64,000 nt of DNA from Lewinellaceae bacterium (GCA_020636405.1 JACJXW010000004.1:1178001-1242000), one strand, 5' to 3'; numbered from the stretch's first letter, positions 35,762 through 44,746 are shown. A program made the numbers and translations. Notes: generated from the sequence alone by a model not told the origin.

Positions 35762-36787
35762 ATGGCCAGACAAATACCGCTAATTGTACTCTGCATGTTT
35801 TTCCTGCTTCCCCTGCAGGGGCAGGATCCCATTTACAGCCAGTTTTTTGCGGCCCCGCTGCAGATCAACCCGGCTTTTGCGGGCACGACCCTTGCCCCCC
35901 GTGTTACGGTCAATTACCGCAACGAATGGGCTGCCTACGAGGGGGGGTATGAAACCTATTCGGTGGCCTTCGAGCAGTCCATCGAATCCCTCAACAGCGG
36001 CGTCGGGCTGATGGTTCTGGGAGATGATGCCGGCAATGGCATATACAAGACCAACCGTTTTTCCGCGGTATACGGTTATCGGGTACAGCTGAACCGCGAC
36101 CTGGCCATTCGCTTTGGCATAGAAGCCGGCATGATCCAGTCGCGCCTGGACTGGGACCGGCTGATCTTCCCCGACCAACTGGACCCGCTCGAGGGCGCCG
36201 GCGGCCCGGGCGGATCCCCCAATCCGTCGGAGGAACTTCCTCCGGAAAACCTCAACCGCAATCTATTTGACATCGGGGCGGGCATTTTGGTTTACGGACA
36301 GCGGGCCTACGGTGGCCTTTCGTTGAAACACCTCAACAGCCCGGATGAGAGCTTGCTCGATATCAACAACAACCTGGGGGTCGGAATGCCGTTGAGATTC
36401 ACATTACACGGCGGTGTAGAAATCCCCCTGCAAACAGGCAATAAACGTCAGGCTGAGGCGTTCATATCACCGAACCTCCTTATTATAAAGCAGGGAGAGT
36501 TCGCTCAGGTCAATGGCGGCGCCTATTTCGGGTTCGGAAAATTCTTCGGCGGCGCCTGGTACCGGCACGTCATCGGAAATGCCGATGCTGCCATAGCGCT
36601 GGTTGGTGTGAAGTACGGTGTGTTCCGGTTCGGATATAGTTTCGATTTTACCGTGAACGGATTAACTTTGCAGCGCACCAGCGGCACCCACGAGCTTTCG
36701 TTGACCATCAACTTCGACGACAGCGAGGGCGCCCGGCGGCGGAAAAAAACCGCCCGCTATAATGATTGTTTCAAAATGTTTAACTAA
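35762..36787 (+). CDS. PorP/SprF-family type IX secretion membrane protein
   Basis: 341 residues from the ATG at 35762, which starts a signal peptide (MARQIPLIVLCMFFLLPLQG); an ATG at 35708 would add 18 charged residues. The mature start QDPIYSQFFAAPLQINPAFAGTT is the family signature (YSQ...P...NPAFAG). It is followed by barrel strands and RHVIGNADAAIALVGVKYGV and FGYSFDFTVNGLT near the end. PorP/SprF proteins are outer-membrane partners of T9SS, anchoring surface adhesins such as SprB or linking PorE. It lies between porU and gldJ, which supports a T9SS/gliding role. Whether it is the core PorP or a cargo-specific SprF paralogue cannot be decided here. Confidence 0.92.
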   Translation: MARQIPLIVLCMFFLLPLQGQDPIYSQFFAAPLQINPAFAGTTLAPRVTVNYRNEWAAYEGGYETYSVAFEQSIESLNSGVGLMVLGDDAGNGIYKTNRFSAVYGYRVQLNRDLAIRFGIEAGMIQSRLDWDRLIFPDQLDPLEGAGGPGGSPNPSEELPPENLNRNLFDIGAGILVYGQRAYGGLSLKHLNSPDESLLDINNNLGVGMPLRFTLHGGVEIPLQTGNKRQAEAFISPNLLIIKQGEFAQVNGGAYFGFGKFFGGAWYRHVIGNADAAIALVGVKYGVFRFGYSFDFTVNGLTLQRTSGTHELSLTINFDDSEGARRRKKTARYNDCFKMFN

Positions 36788-37008
36788 TGCAAGTTGATTT
36801 TTTGTAACTTGCAGCCGTTTGAAGGAAAACTGTGGCTCGCCCACGGAATTAATTAAATCAATTCTCCAATGCCCTTTTGCCAGGGAGGAGGTTTCGAAAC
36901 CCTGGAAAGCCCTGTCCAGTGTACGCGGATAGCCTGGTATTCTAAAGGCAGACGCGAGCGGCAGAGCGCTTTTTCTTTGAAAGCTGGTATGGATTTTCAC
37001 TGATCTAA

Positions 37009-37016
37009 TATATTTG
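37009..37016 (+). promoter_or_regulatory. Possible -7 box of gldJ
   Basis: TATATTTG 31 bases upstream of the gldJ ATG, matching TANNTTTG. No clear -33 box. Confidence 0.35.
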
Positions 37017-37047
37017 TTGGTCGATTCTCAAAAACAAACTCCTATCA

Positions 37048-38547
37048 ATGAAAAATCTGTTGAAGTTTGGTGCTATCCTTCTGGGAGTAGCGTTTATACT
37101 GAGTTCTTGCGGAAGTAAAGAACGGTCCGCCACTACGGGCTGGAAATACAACGATACCAAGTGGGGTGGCTTTGAAAAGCTGGATTATGAAGGCCAGCCC
37201 ACCGGGCCCAACCTGGTATTGATCGAAGGCGGTACCTTCAATATGGGTATTACCGAGCAGGACGTTACCTACGACTGGAACAACGTTCCTCGCCGGGTAA
37301 CCGTTTCTTCCTTCTATATGGACGAGACGGAAGTGTCCAATACCGATTACCGGGAATACCTGTACTGGCTCAATCGCGTTTTTGGCGAATCCTATCCGGA
37401 AGTATACAGCGATGCGCTTCCCGATACCCTCGTTTGGCGGGAAGAACTTTCCTACAACGAGCCTTTTGTTGAGACCTACTTCCGCCACCCGTCCTATGAT
37501 AATTATCCGGTGGTAGGCGTCAGCTGGGTCCAGGCTACGGAGTACTGCAAGTGGCGTACCGACCGGGTCAATGAAATGATGCTCATCGAGAAGGGTATTC
37601 TGAACCCCAACACCGAGCAGAAGGATGAAGACAACTTCAACACCGAAGCATATCTGGTTGGCCAGTATCAGGGCGATGTTCGCAAGAACCTGAAAGACCT
37701 GCGCACCAGCGGCGAACGCCCCGTTCGTTTCGAAGACGGCATTCTGCTGCCCGACTACCGCCTGCCGACAGAAGCGGAGTGGGAATATGCAGCACTGGCC
37801 CTGCAGGGCAACCAAACCTCAGAAAAAGACGAGCGCATCTCCGACCGCCGGTTCTATCCCTGGGATGGAAATACCGTGCGCTACCAGAAGCGCGACAAAT
37901 ATCAGGGGTACCTCCTCGCCAACTTCAAGCGCGGCAAGGGGGACTATATGGGTATGGCCGGCAAACTGAATGACGACGCCCATATTACCGCTCCGGTCCG
38001 TTCTTTCATGCCCAATGACTTTGGCCTGTACAATATGGCCGGCAACGTCAACGAATGGGTGCTGGACCTTTACCGCCCCCTGACCAGCTCTACCCTCAGC
38101 GATGTAGAGAACCACGACCTTAACCCCTATCGGGGCGGCAAATTCCAGAAGACGAAACTGGACGAGGACGGCCGCCCTGTAGAAAAGGATAGCCTCGGCC
38201 GCCTGCGCTATGAGTATGTGACCGATGAAGAAGCCGCCAACCGCGACAACTATAAGACCGGTATGGTCTATAACTATCTCGACGGTGACAAGCAGTCGCA
38301 GGCCTTCTACGACTACGGCAAGCATACCCTGATCAGTGATAAAGCCCGCGTCTACAAAGGAGGGTCCTGGGCCGACCGCGCCTTCTGGCTGTCTCCCGGC
38401 GCCCGCCGCTTCCTGGATGAAGACAAGTCTTCCCGTACCATCGGCTTCCGCTGCGCTATGACCCGCACCGGCTCGCCCAGTGGCAATGAGAACGAAGGAG
38501 GGCACCAGATCGACACCAAGCGCAAGCGCAGCAAGAGGAGATATTAA
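37048..38547 (+). CDS. gldJ: Gliding motility lipoprotein GldJ
   Basis: 499 residues. A lipoprotein signal ends in LSSCG. The segment TTGWKYNDTKWGGFEKLDYEG is characteristic of GldJ, and a formylglycine-generating-enzyme-like (SUMF1) fold fills the rest (GPNLVLIEGGTFNMG, YDWNNVPRRVTVSSFYMDE, DYRLPTEAEWEYAA, GNVNEWVLDLYRP, KGGSWADRAFWLSPGARRFL). GldJ is an outer-membrane lipoprotein of the T9SS/gliding machinery, related to GldK. The fold is structural here, not a sulfatase activator. A Lys/Arg-rich tail ends the protein. It is closed by a strong terminator and followed by murF, a gene order seen in other Bacteroidota. Confidence 0.94.
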   Translation: MKNLLKFGAILLGVAFILSSCGSKERSATTGWKYNDTKWGGFEKLDYEGQPTGPNLVLIEGGTFNMGITEQDVTYDWNNVPRRVTVSSFYMDETEVSNTDYREYLYWLNRVFGESYPEVYSDALPDTLVWREELSYNEPFVETYFRHPSYDNYPVVGVSWVQATEYCKWRTDRVNEMMLIEKGILNPNTEQKDEDNFNTEAYLVGQYQGDVRKNLKDLRTSGERPVRFEDGILLPDYRLPTEAEWEYAALALQGNQTSEKDERISDRRFYPWDGNTVRYQKRDKYQGYLLANFKRGKGDYMGMAGKLNDDAHITAPVRSFMPNDFGLYNMAGNVNEWVLDLYRPLTSSTLSDVENHDLNPYRGGKFQKTKLDEDGRPVEKDSLGRLRYEYVTDEEAANRDNYKTGMVYNYLDGDKQSQAFYDYGKHTLISDKARVYKGGSWADRAFWLSPGARRFLDEDKSSRTIGFRCAMTRTGSPSGNENEGGHQIDTKRKRSKRRY

Positions 38548-38593
38548 TGAGAACGAACACCGGAATACCAACCGGTAATCGATAAATATTTAT

Positions 38594-38635
38594 AAAAGCC
38601 TCCACCTTAGTGCGACTAAAGTGGAGGCTTTTTTT
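38594..38635 (+). terminator. Rho-independent terminator after gldJ
   Basis: AAAAGCCTCCACCTTAGT pairs with ACTAAAGTGGAGGCTTTT (one G-T wobble) around GCG, and a T run follows. Confidence 0.88.
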
Positions 38636-38681
38636 GGTGAATACTGTCATCTTTCCCAACTTGCGGGGAAGTACCAGGACT

Positions 38682-39989
38682 ATGGAAACACAAGAACTCT
38701 ATAACCTCTACCTCAAGCACCCGAAAGTGGCCATCGACTCCCGGAAAGTGGAAAAGGGATGTTTGTTCTTTTCTATAAAAGGGGAGCGTTTCGACGGCAA
38801 CCAGTTCGCCTCCAGGGCATTGGCGGCCGGTGCTGCCTATGCTATCGTCGATGATCCTTCCGTGGTACAGGGCGACGGTTACATCCTGGTGCCCGATAGC
38901 CTGCAGTCCCTTCAGGCGCTGGCCCGCCACCACCGGCGGCAATTCTTCATCCCGGTGATCGGGATCACCGGCAGCAACGGCAAAACGACAACCAAAGAAC
39001 TGGTGGCCGCTGTTCTGGGCAGCCATTACCACCTGCACTATACGCGTGGGAACCTGAACAATCATATCGGCGTACCGCTGACTTTGCTGGAAATGAAAGA
39101 AGGGCTGGAGGTGGCCATCATCGAGATGGGCGCCAACCATCAGGGCGAGATCGATTTTCTGTGCCGTATTGCCGAACCTTCTCATGGCCTGATCACCAAT
39201 ATCGGGAAGGCCCACCTGGAAGGCTTTGGAGGCATAGAAGGAGTGAAAAAAGGCAAATCCGAACTTTACCGTTTCCTCGGCGCAACCGGCGGCATGGCTT
39301 TCGTCAACCGGGATGAACGCTTCCTGGAAGCACTCGCTGCACCCGTCGCCAAGAAAGTGTTCTACCGGCGCAGTGACAACCTCTCTCTGCAAGAGCGGGA
39401 CCTGGAGGTCAGGTTACTGGACACTCGCCCCTTTGTGCGCGCTGCATTCATCGATAAGGATGGCCGGCAGTATGAAGTGAACAGCCGCCTGATCGGCGCC
39501 TATAACTTCAATAACATCATGACCGCCATCGCTCTGGGAAAGTACTTCAAGGTGCCTTGTGACAAGATCGTCGCAGCCATCGAAGGGTACATTCCAGACA
39601 ACATGCGTTCACAGGTACTGCAACGACAGAGCAATACCTTCGTGCTCGATGCTTATAACGCCAATCCCACCAGCATGCGGGAGGCCCTGCTTTCCTTCGC
39701 GGCTATGGAAGGCCAGCGCAAGGTTGCCATCCTGGGGGATATGCTCGAACTGGGAGAGGAGAGCCAACGGGAGCACGAACGCATCGCCGAACTGGCTGCA
39801 CAGCAGGGTTTCGACGACGCCATCTTCGTCGGGCCTCAGTTCGAAGGGGTGGCCCGCGCTGCCGGATTCCGCCACTTTGCCAACGTTGCCGAACTGAAGC
39901 AATGGTTCGATGCCCAACACTTTCAAAACTGCCATTTTCTGATCAAAGGCTCCCGGGGCATGAGGCTCGAGGATGTTTTAGGGGAGTAG
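38682..39989 (+). CDS. murF: UDP-N-acetylmuramoyl-tripeptide--D-alanyl-D-alanine ligase
   Basis: 435 residues from the ATG at 38682 (METQELYNLYLKHPKVAIDSR). The frame open from 38610 overlaps the terminator stem and is not the start. MurF adds D-Ala-D-Ala to the UDP-MurNAc-tripeptide in peptidoglycan synthesis. The N-terminal domain has VAIDSRKVEKGCLFFSIKGE. The ATP-binding loop is GITGSNGKTTTKE, the central domain has EMGANHQGEI and NIGKAHLEGFGG, and the C-terminal domain has DAYNANPTSMREAL and ILGDMLELGEES. All the family's key motifs are intact. It sits alone on the plus strand and converges with the arginase-fold gene. Confidence 0.96.
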   Translation: METQELYNLYLKHPKVAIDSRKVEKGCLFFSIKGERFDGNQFASRALAAGAAYAIVDDPSVVQGDGYILVPDSLQSLQALARHHRRQFFIPVIGITGSNGKTTTKELVAAVLGSHYHLHYTRGNLNNHIGVPLTLLEMKEGLEVAIIEMGANHQGEIDFLCRIAEPSHGLITNIGKAHLEGFGGIEGVKKGKSELYRFLGATGGMAFVNRDERFLEALAAPVAKKVFYRRSDNLSLQERDLEVRLLDTRPFVRAAFIDKDGRQYEVNSRLIGAYNFNNIMTAIALGKYFKVPCDKIVAAIEGYIPDNMRSQVLQRQSNTFVLDAYNANPTSMREALLSFAAMEGQRKVAILGDMLELGEESQREHERIAELAAQQGFDDAIFVGPQFEGVARAAGFRHFANVAELKQWFDAQHFQNCHFLIKGSRGMRLEDVLGE

Positions 39990-40036
39990 TTGATGGGGGA
40001 GGCGGCAGGCCTATCAGCAGCTAATCACTCAACGGC

Positions 40037-41131
40037 TCAACCAAACCGCCGCATGGCATTCAGCAGGCGGTCGGGCAATTCATCCTTACAGGCCAGCAGA
40101 TAGTCGTTATAGGAGCAGGGGATCAGGCGGTGGCGCTGGTATTTGGAGCGCGTCTTTACCGGTACCTGCATCCACCATCGGCCGCTCTTATCGCTTCGCC
40201 AGAAGGTCAGCTGGTAATCCATTTTTTTAAAATCTACGATGTACTCGGCCAGGCCGTCGGTAGAGACGGGGAAATCGCCCTTGCGGTGGTAGAAGCCATC
40301 CAGGAAATACCAGGCCATCTGCGCCACGGCATTTGCCGTTTGCCGGCCCTGGTCTAATGCCTGGCGAAAGCCATAGATCCCCAGCGCTTTGAGCTTGTCG
40401 CTCATGCCGGCGTAGCGGGCGGCCTGGCAGGCCTCTTCCGAGGTAAAGCCGCTGGGCGTAGCGTTCTCCTGGCCGGGCGCTTCGGCCTGTTTCAGGGCGG
40501 AGAGGTTGATGCTCAGCAGGTCGCAGTCCCGGATGAGCGGCTCCAGTTCTGCCGGTTCTGCTTTTGCCTTGCCCAGGCGCACGTAGTCAAAATTTCTTTT
40601 GTCGAGGTATTCGAAAGTTTCGGGGGGGATGAAATGAGTTTGGCAGCCGATGAAGCTGAGGTGGAACAGGCGGGAGTGCTTACTGTCGAGCACTTCTTTG
40701 AGGAAATACCTATCCTTGTCCTCGCTTTCCTGGCTGTAGGGGATGCGTTCGTCGACAACGCCCAGGCTGATCAACTGCTGGAGGCTTTGGAAGGCCTTAT
40801 ACTGGGCCAGCGCCTGCCGGGGGGCATTGCCAAGGATCAGTGGAAAGATCTGGCCGTCGAGCAGTTCCCGGATCAGTGGTATGATGAACGAGATCTCCGA
40901 ATTGCGCACATTGCCCAGGTCGGCAACCTGTAAACCCCGGAAAGGGAAACTCATTCGGTACAGTTCGTTGCGAATGGCGCCGGCATCCTCCTCTCCGATC
41001 CCGATGATGGCCACCTTCGTTTCTTTCATATCGGGCACCTGGCCCGTATACCGTTGCAGATGCCTGCCGAGCTGGTAGTTTTCCAGTCCATCTATCGTAT
41101 CCTGCAGCGGGTGGAGCCAGTTTTGAAACAT
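40037..41131 (-). CDS. Arginase/formimidoylglutamase-fold protein without metal ligands
   Basis: 364 residues. The overall pattern (KVAIIGIGEEDAGAIRNELY, QIFPLILGNAPRQALAQ, SRLFHLSFIGCQTHFIPP, DCDLLSINLSALKQAEAPG, GFTSEEACQAARYAGMSD) follows the ureohydrolase fold and a Bacteroidota family annotated as arginase or formimidoylglutamase. The manganese-binding motifs are lost. GNAP replaces GGDH, VDERIPY replaces the DAHxD-type motif, and INLSALKQ replaces SxDxDxxDP. Catalysis by the normal mechanism is therefore unlikely. Because it lies beside gldJ and murF, an envelope-related structural or regulatory role is possible but only inferred. Confidence 0.8.
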   Translation of the reverse strand: MFQNWLHPLQDTIDGLENYQLGRHLQRYTGQVPDMKETKVAIIGIGEEDAGAIRNELYRMSFPFRGLQVADLGNVRNSEISFIIPLIRELLDGQIFPLILGNAPRQALAQYKAFQSLQQLISLGVVDERIPYSQESEDKDRYFLKEVLDSKHSRLFHLSFIGCQTHFIPPETFEYLDKRNFDYVRLGKAKAEPAELEPLIRDCDLLSINLSALKQAEAPGQENATPSGFTSEEACQAARYAGMSDKLKALGIYGFRQALDQGRQTANAVAQMAWYFLDGFYHRKGDFPVSTDGLAEYIVDFKKMDYQLTFWRSDKSGRWWMQVPVKTRSKYQRHRLIPCSYNDYLLACKDELPDRLLNAMRRFG

Positions 41132-41270
41132 GGTAATCTCTTCGTGTTGTTGAGGAGGTAAAACTAAGAAATGTAAAATGTAAAATGTAAAAATTCAAAT
41201 TGAAAAGGGGCCGGCCGGGAGTTACCGCCAGGCCCTTTGGATTTTGCGGTTTACAATTTCCTGAATATAA

Positions 41271-41495
41271 CGGATTGCGTAGCTGTTCTTCGAAGCCGTT
41301 CGGAGACGCTGTTAGGACAACCAAATTTTTGGGCGTCGAAGACGATAAACGCCCGTCCCCTCAAGTTGACTGGTGTAACGTCTCTGACCCAAATACACTG
41401 ACGCATAACTGGTCAGCGTATACTGACAACGCAGGCGTTCGTCAGTATAAATTTGGGGGTCCGGATTCACGTCTTTCCGGCAGCTACGCAAAACG
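41271..41495 (+). mobile_element. MITE-like element, family A copy 2 with inverted core
   Basis: Ends CGGATTGCGTAGCT and AGCTACGCAAAACG, plus flanking TATAA at the left edge. The left 50 bases match copy 1 (12349-12398) at about 89 percent in the same orientation. The 70-base core at 41388-41457 matches the reverse complement of the copy 1 core (12398-12467) with seven differences. Confidence 0.75.
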
Positions 41496-41536
41496 CAATA
41501 AGGAGAAAAATCCATATTTTATATTTATGGAGCGCC

Positions 41537-41544
41537 TATCTTTG
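41537..41544 (+). promoter_or_regulatory. -7 box immediately before the MFS start
   Basis: TATCTTTG matches TANNTTTG and ends five bases before the ATG at 41550, so transcription would begin at or next to the start codon (leaderless mRNA). Confidence 0.4.
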
Positions 41545-41549
41545 CGGCC

Positions 41550-42713
41550 ATGCAGACCACGGAAGCCCGGTTGTACACACCACAATTTCTCCTCTTATGC
41601 CTGAGCCATGTGCTCTTTGCCGGTAGTTTCAATATGATTATTCCGGAATTGCCGGCATACCTTACCGCTTTGGGCGGAGCGGATTACAAAGGGCTCATCA
41701 TTGCCCTGTTCACGCTTACCGCAGGCTTGTCGCGCCCCTTTAGCGGAAAGCTTACCGATACCGTCGGCCGGGTGCCGGTGATGGTCTTCGGCACTTTGGT
41801 CTGCGTAATATGCAGCCTGTTGTATCCCCTGCTCACTACGGTGGCCGGGTTCCTGCTGTTGCGCCTGTTCCATGGCTTTTCAACCGGTTTTAAACCGACG
41901 GCCTCTTCTGCCTATGTCGCCGATATCGCCCCTGTATACCGGCGCGGAGAGGCCATGGGAATACTGGGGGTGAGCATGAACATGGGCGCATCGATCTTTC
42001 CTCCGGTAGGCAGCTGGCTGGCTGGCGCCTTTTCTCTGAATGTCATGTTCTTCGCCTCCTCAGGCCTTGCGCTGTTTTCGATCCTCATCCTGATGGGGCT
42101 CCGCGAGACCCTGGAAAGCCGGCAGCGGTTCGGAAGACATGCCCTGAAGGTATCCCGAAAAGAGATCCTTGAACCGACGGCCCTTGCTCCGGCAGTGGTC
42201 ATTGCCCTGTCCTATGTTAGCTTTGGTGCGCTGCTGACCGTTGCCCCTGATCAAAGCGCTCACCTGGGGATGGCCAATAAAGGGCTTTTCTTCACCAGTT
42301 TTACAGCCCTGTCCGTGTTGTCCAGGCTGGTGGCCGGCCGCCTTTCCGACCGCTACGGGCGGGTTCCGGTATTGAAAGTGGCACTGCTGCTTTCGGCCCT
42401 TTCCCTGGCGCTTATGGGGGAGGCCAAAACTCCGGCCATGTTTCTGGCGGCTTCAGGGTTTCTGGGGTTTTCCACAGGTATTGTCGGGCCGGCGGCCTTT
42501 GCCTGGGTGGTCGACCGCAGCCCGGCACATTACCGGGGGCGAGCGATGGCCACTGCGTACATTGCGCTGGAAGTCGGCATCGGTTTTGGTGCGCTGGCCT
42601 CCGCCTGGGCCTATGGCAATGATCCCGCCAATTTTCCTTTGGCCTTCTACCTGATGAGTGCAATGGCGGTTGTGGCCTGGGTATATGTGCAGGCAGCGCG
42701 GCTGAAAGGGTAG
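41550..42713 (+). CDS. Major facilitator superfamily transporter
   Basis: 387 residues with about 12 membrane helices. The MFS signature between helices 2 and 3 is GKLTDTVGRVPVMVFG, and the corresponding loop in the second half is GRLSDRYGRVPVLKVA. The first half also has FHGFSTGFKPTASSAYVADI, resembling drug:H+ antiporters with the motif C-like GPAAFAWVVD in the second half. The substrate is not predictable; multidrug or small-molecule efflux is the usual role. A possible leaderless promoter lies directly upstream. A family D repeat element lies about 45 bases downstream and may serve as the end of the transcript. Confidence 0.92.
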   Translation: MQTTEARLYTPQFLLLCLSHVLFAGSFNMIIPELPAYLTALGGADYKGLIIALFTLTAGLSRPFSGKLTDTVGRVPVMVFGTLVCVICSLLYPLLTTVAGFLLLRLFHGFSTGFKPTASSAYVADIAPVYRRGEAMGILGVSMNMGASIFPPVGSWLAGAFSLNVMFFASSGLALFSILILMGLRETLESRQRFGRHALKVSRKEILEPTALAPAVVIALSYVSFGALLTVAPDQSAHLGMANKGLFFTSFTALSVLSRLVAGRLSDRYGRVPVLKVALLLSALSLALMGEAKTPAMFLAASGFLGFSTGIVGPAAFAWVVDRSPAHYRGRAMATAYIALEVGIGFGALASAWAYGNDPANFPLAFYLMSAMAVVAWVYVQAARLKG

Positions 42714-42757
42714 GGGGGCGGTTTTCTGCCTTGGGTTCCTCATATTCTCCGTTGAAC

Positions 42758-43052
42758 CATGAGTCATGCGAATCGTACCTTAGAGCCCTGAAAAGGCCGG
42801 GGGTGCAAAATATCAGACAGCTTATACGATATTTTTGATACGGAGAAATGTACGATTTTTGACGTGCGATGTGCGATTTTTGATGGGGTTCTTTGGGAGC
42901 AGCCCTTCCGGTCGCCCTACATCGAAAACCGAACATCACAAATCAAACATCATAAATCAGAAAGGCGGCCTGCTAAAGCAGCACAAAAAGTACGGCACCC
43001 TCGATCCCTGCCTTCATCGGCTGCCATTTAGCTCCGATTCGCATGACTCATG
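42758..43052 (+). mobile_element. Solitary hairpin/MITE-like element, family D
   Basis: Perfect 18-bp terminal inverted repeats (CATGAGTCATGCGAATCG and its complement) bound a single unit of the sequence that is tandemly amplified at 12661-14369. The interior includes GTGCGATTTTTGATGGGG and CATCATAAATCAGA. Confidence 0.85.
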
Positions 43053-43094
43053 TTGCTGTTAAGTATAGTTGGCGCTCCGAATATTTGAAATCTT

Positions 43095-43129
43095 AACTAG
43101 TTAGTGTGCTAACTAATTCATTACCTTTG
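43095..43129 (+). promoter_or_regulatory. Palindromic operator and -7 box upstream of the Glu/Leu dehydrogenase
   Basis: AACTAGTTAG-N4-CTAACTAATT (43095-43118) is palindromic except for one pair. TACCTTTG (43122-43129) matches TANNTTTG. The palindrome covers the -33 region, as a repressor site would. Confidence 0.5.
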
Positions 43130-43216
43130 CACCGCCAAATTAGCCGGTGCTTTAGAAACGGAAGATGGCCGTTCTTTTAGGCAACCGGCACAGTCAACCA
43201 GATAAAACCAATTACC

Positions 43217-44503
43217 ATGAAGTCCTTACTGCAAGAGTACAAGGATAAGCAACCCGAGATCGTTTTTGAATGGCACGACCCGGAAACGGAAGCCGAGGGC
43301 TGGATCGTGATCAACTCCCTTCGCAATGGCGCCGCCGGCGGAGGCACCCGAATGCGGGAAGGGCTCACCCGCGAGGAGGTCATCTCCCTGGCTAAGGTGA
43401 TGGAGATCAAATTCTCGGTCTGCGGCCCGGCGATCGGAGGCGCCAAGTCCGGGATCAATTTCAACCCTAAGGACCCCCGCCGCAACCAGGTCCTTCGGCG
43501 GTGGTACAAGGCCGCCTATCCCATCCTGAAGAACTATTATGGCACCGGCGGCGACTTGAATGTGGATGAACTTAAAGACGTCATTCCCATTACCGAAGCG
43601 TTAGGGCTTTGGCATCCGCAGGAGGGTATCGTCAACGGGCACCTCAATACGACGAGCGGGGAGAAAGTCAAGGTCATCGGCCAATTGCGGAACGGTTGTG
43701 CCAAGATCGTGGAAGATGCCCGCTATGTACCCGACAACCACAAATATGCGGTTGCGGACCTCATTACGGGCTTCGGCGTTGCAGAGTCGGTTCACCATTA
43801 TTATGATATCTTTCACAACCACAGCCTGGAAGGCAAAACTGCTATCATCCAGGGATGGGGCAATGTCGCCTCGGCAGCAGCGGGTTACCTGACCCTGCAC
43901 GGCGCCAGGATACTGGGCATCATTGACCGCGAAGGAGGGGTGATCAGATCGGAACCGATGGGGCTGGAAGAGATCAAGCAATTGTTCGTCACCAAAGACG
44001 GCAATCAACTGGCCGCCCCCGACATGATACCGTTTGAGGAAGCCAACGAGCGCATCTGGAAGCTGGGCGCCGATATCTTTATCCCCGGGGCAGCCTCTAA
44101 ACTGGTATCCCGAAGACAGGTAGACGACCTGCTGGCCGGAGGGCTGGAGGTCATCGCCTGCGGCGCCAATGTGCCTTTTGAAGACGACGGCATTTTCTTT
44201 GGGCCTACCGCAGCGTACGTCGACCAGCAGGTCAGCCTTATCCCTGATTTTATCGCCAATTGCGGGATGGCCCGGGTGTTTGCCTATTTCATGGAGCCCG
44301 ATGCGGAAATGACCGACGATGCTATTTTCAATGATGTGTCTACAACCATCCGGTCAGCTATAGCTGAGGTGCACAGCGGGCATCCGGCGCCGGCCGGCAT
44401 TGCAGCCGAGGCACTGAGGATCGCCCTGAATAAACTTATGCCTGTCGAAGATGTGGCCGAAAGCCCGGGGTTGCGTCAAAACAGCACACATGGAATATTA
44501 TGA
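43217..44503 (+). CDS. Glu/Leu/Phe/Val dehydrogenase
   Basis: 428 residues, cytoplasmic NAD(P)-dependent amino-acid dehydrogenase. The N-terminal ELFV domain holds the catalytic Lys in FSVCGPAIGGAKSGINFNP and the Asp in GTGGDLNVDE. The Rossmann domain has TAIIQGWGNVASAAAGYL, and VIACGANVPFEDD and GMARVFAYFME follow. The NAAGGGTRM-type start of the family appears here as NGAAGGGTRMREGLTREEV, as in leucine-type dehydrogenases and short glutamate dehydrogenases. Substrate choice between Glu and branched-chain amino acids cannot be settled from motifs alone. A palindrome overlapping the promoter suggests regulated expression by an unidentified repressor. Confidence 0.93.
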   Translation: MKSLLQEYKDKQPEIVFEWHDPETEAEGWIVINSLRNGAAGGGTRMREGLTREEVISLAKVMEIKFSVCGPAIGGAKSGINFNPKDPRRNQVLRRWYKAAYPILKNYYGTGGDLNVDELKDVIPITEALGLWHPQEGIVNGHLNTTSGEKVKVIGQLRNGCAKIVEDARYVPDNHKYAVADLITGFGVAESVHHYYDIFHNHSLEGKTAIIQGWGNVASAAAGYLTLHGARILGIIDREGGVIRSEPMGLEEIKQLFVTKDGNQLAAPDMIPFEEANERIWKLGADIFIPGAASKLVSRRQVDDLLAGGLEVIACGANVPFEDDGIFFGPTAAYVDQQVSLIPDFIANCGMARVFAYFMEPDAEMTDDAIFNDVSTTIRSAIAEVHSGHPAPAGIAAEALRIALNKLMPVEDVAESPGLRQNSTHGIL

Positions 44504-44716
44504 TCTATGAAAAAGTGTAATATTTTGATAAACAAGCCCCCAAGGCATCCCTTTTGCTATTGAAAAGGCTGCTTTAGTACGAATTTATTTGTTCCGAGGA
44601 AAAATTAGCGGTAAATTTGAAACACTTTTTGGGCTTATTAGTATAAACCTAACAGTAGTTGCCTCGAAAACGGCAAATGAACACGGAAGGCTACTATCTA
44701 TAACCGATTTGAGTAA

Positions 44717-44746
44717 TTTGTAAATTAGAGTTGGGTATATTGTTTG
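44717..44746 (+). promoter_or_regulatory. Possible promoter of the OmpA-family gene
   Basis: TTTG, 17 bases, then TATTGTTTG (one base longer than the TANNTTTG consensus). Confidence 0.3.

Larger units (their letters stand above)
41132..41549. other. Intergenic region with MITE-like element
   Basis: 418 bases. It contains an AT-rich direct repeat (three AAATGTAA-like units at 41168-41192), the family A element at 41271-41495, and a promoter-like box just before the MFS gene. Confidence 0.7.
42714..43216. other. Intergenic region with solitary family D element and GluDH promoter
   Basis: 503 bases without a gene. It holds the repeat at 42758-43052 and the palindrome and promoter box at 43095-43129. 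Confidence 0.75.

Noticed and set aside
37048..38547. Sulfatase-modifying enzyme (FGE) activity for the SUMF1-fold protein
   Set aside because: The lipoprotein signal, the GWKYNDTKWGGFE segment and the T9SS/gliding neighbourhood identify GldJ, which uses the fold structurally.
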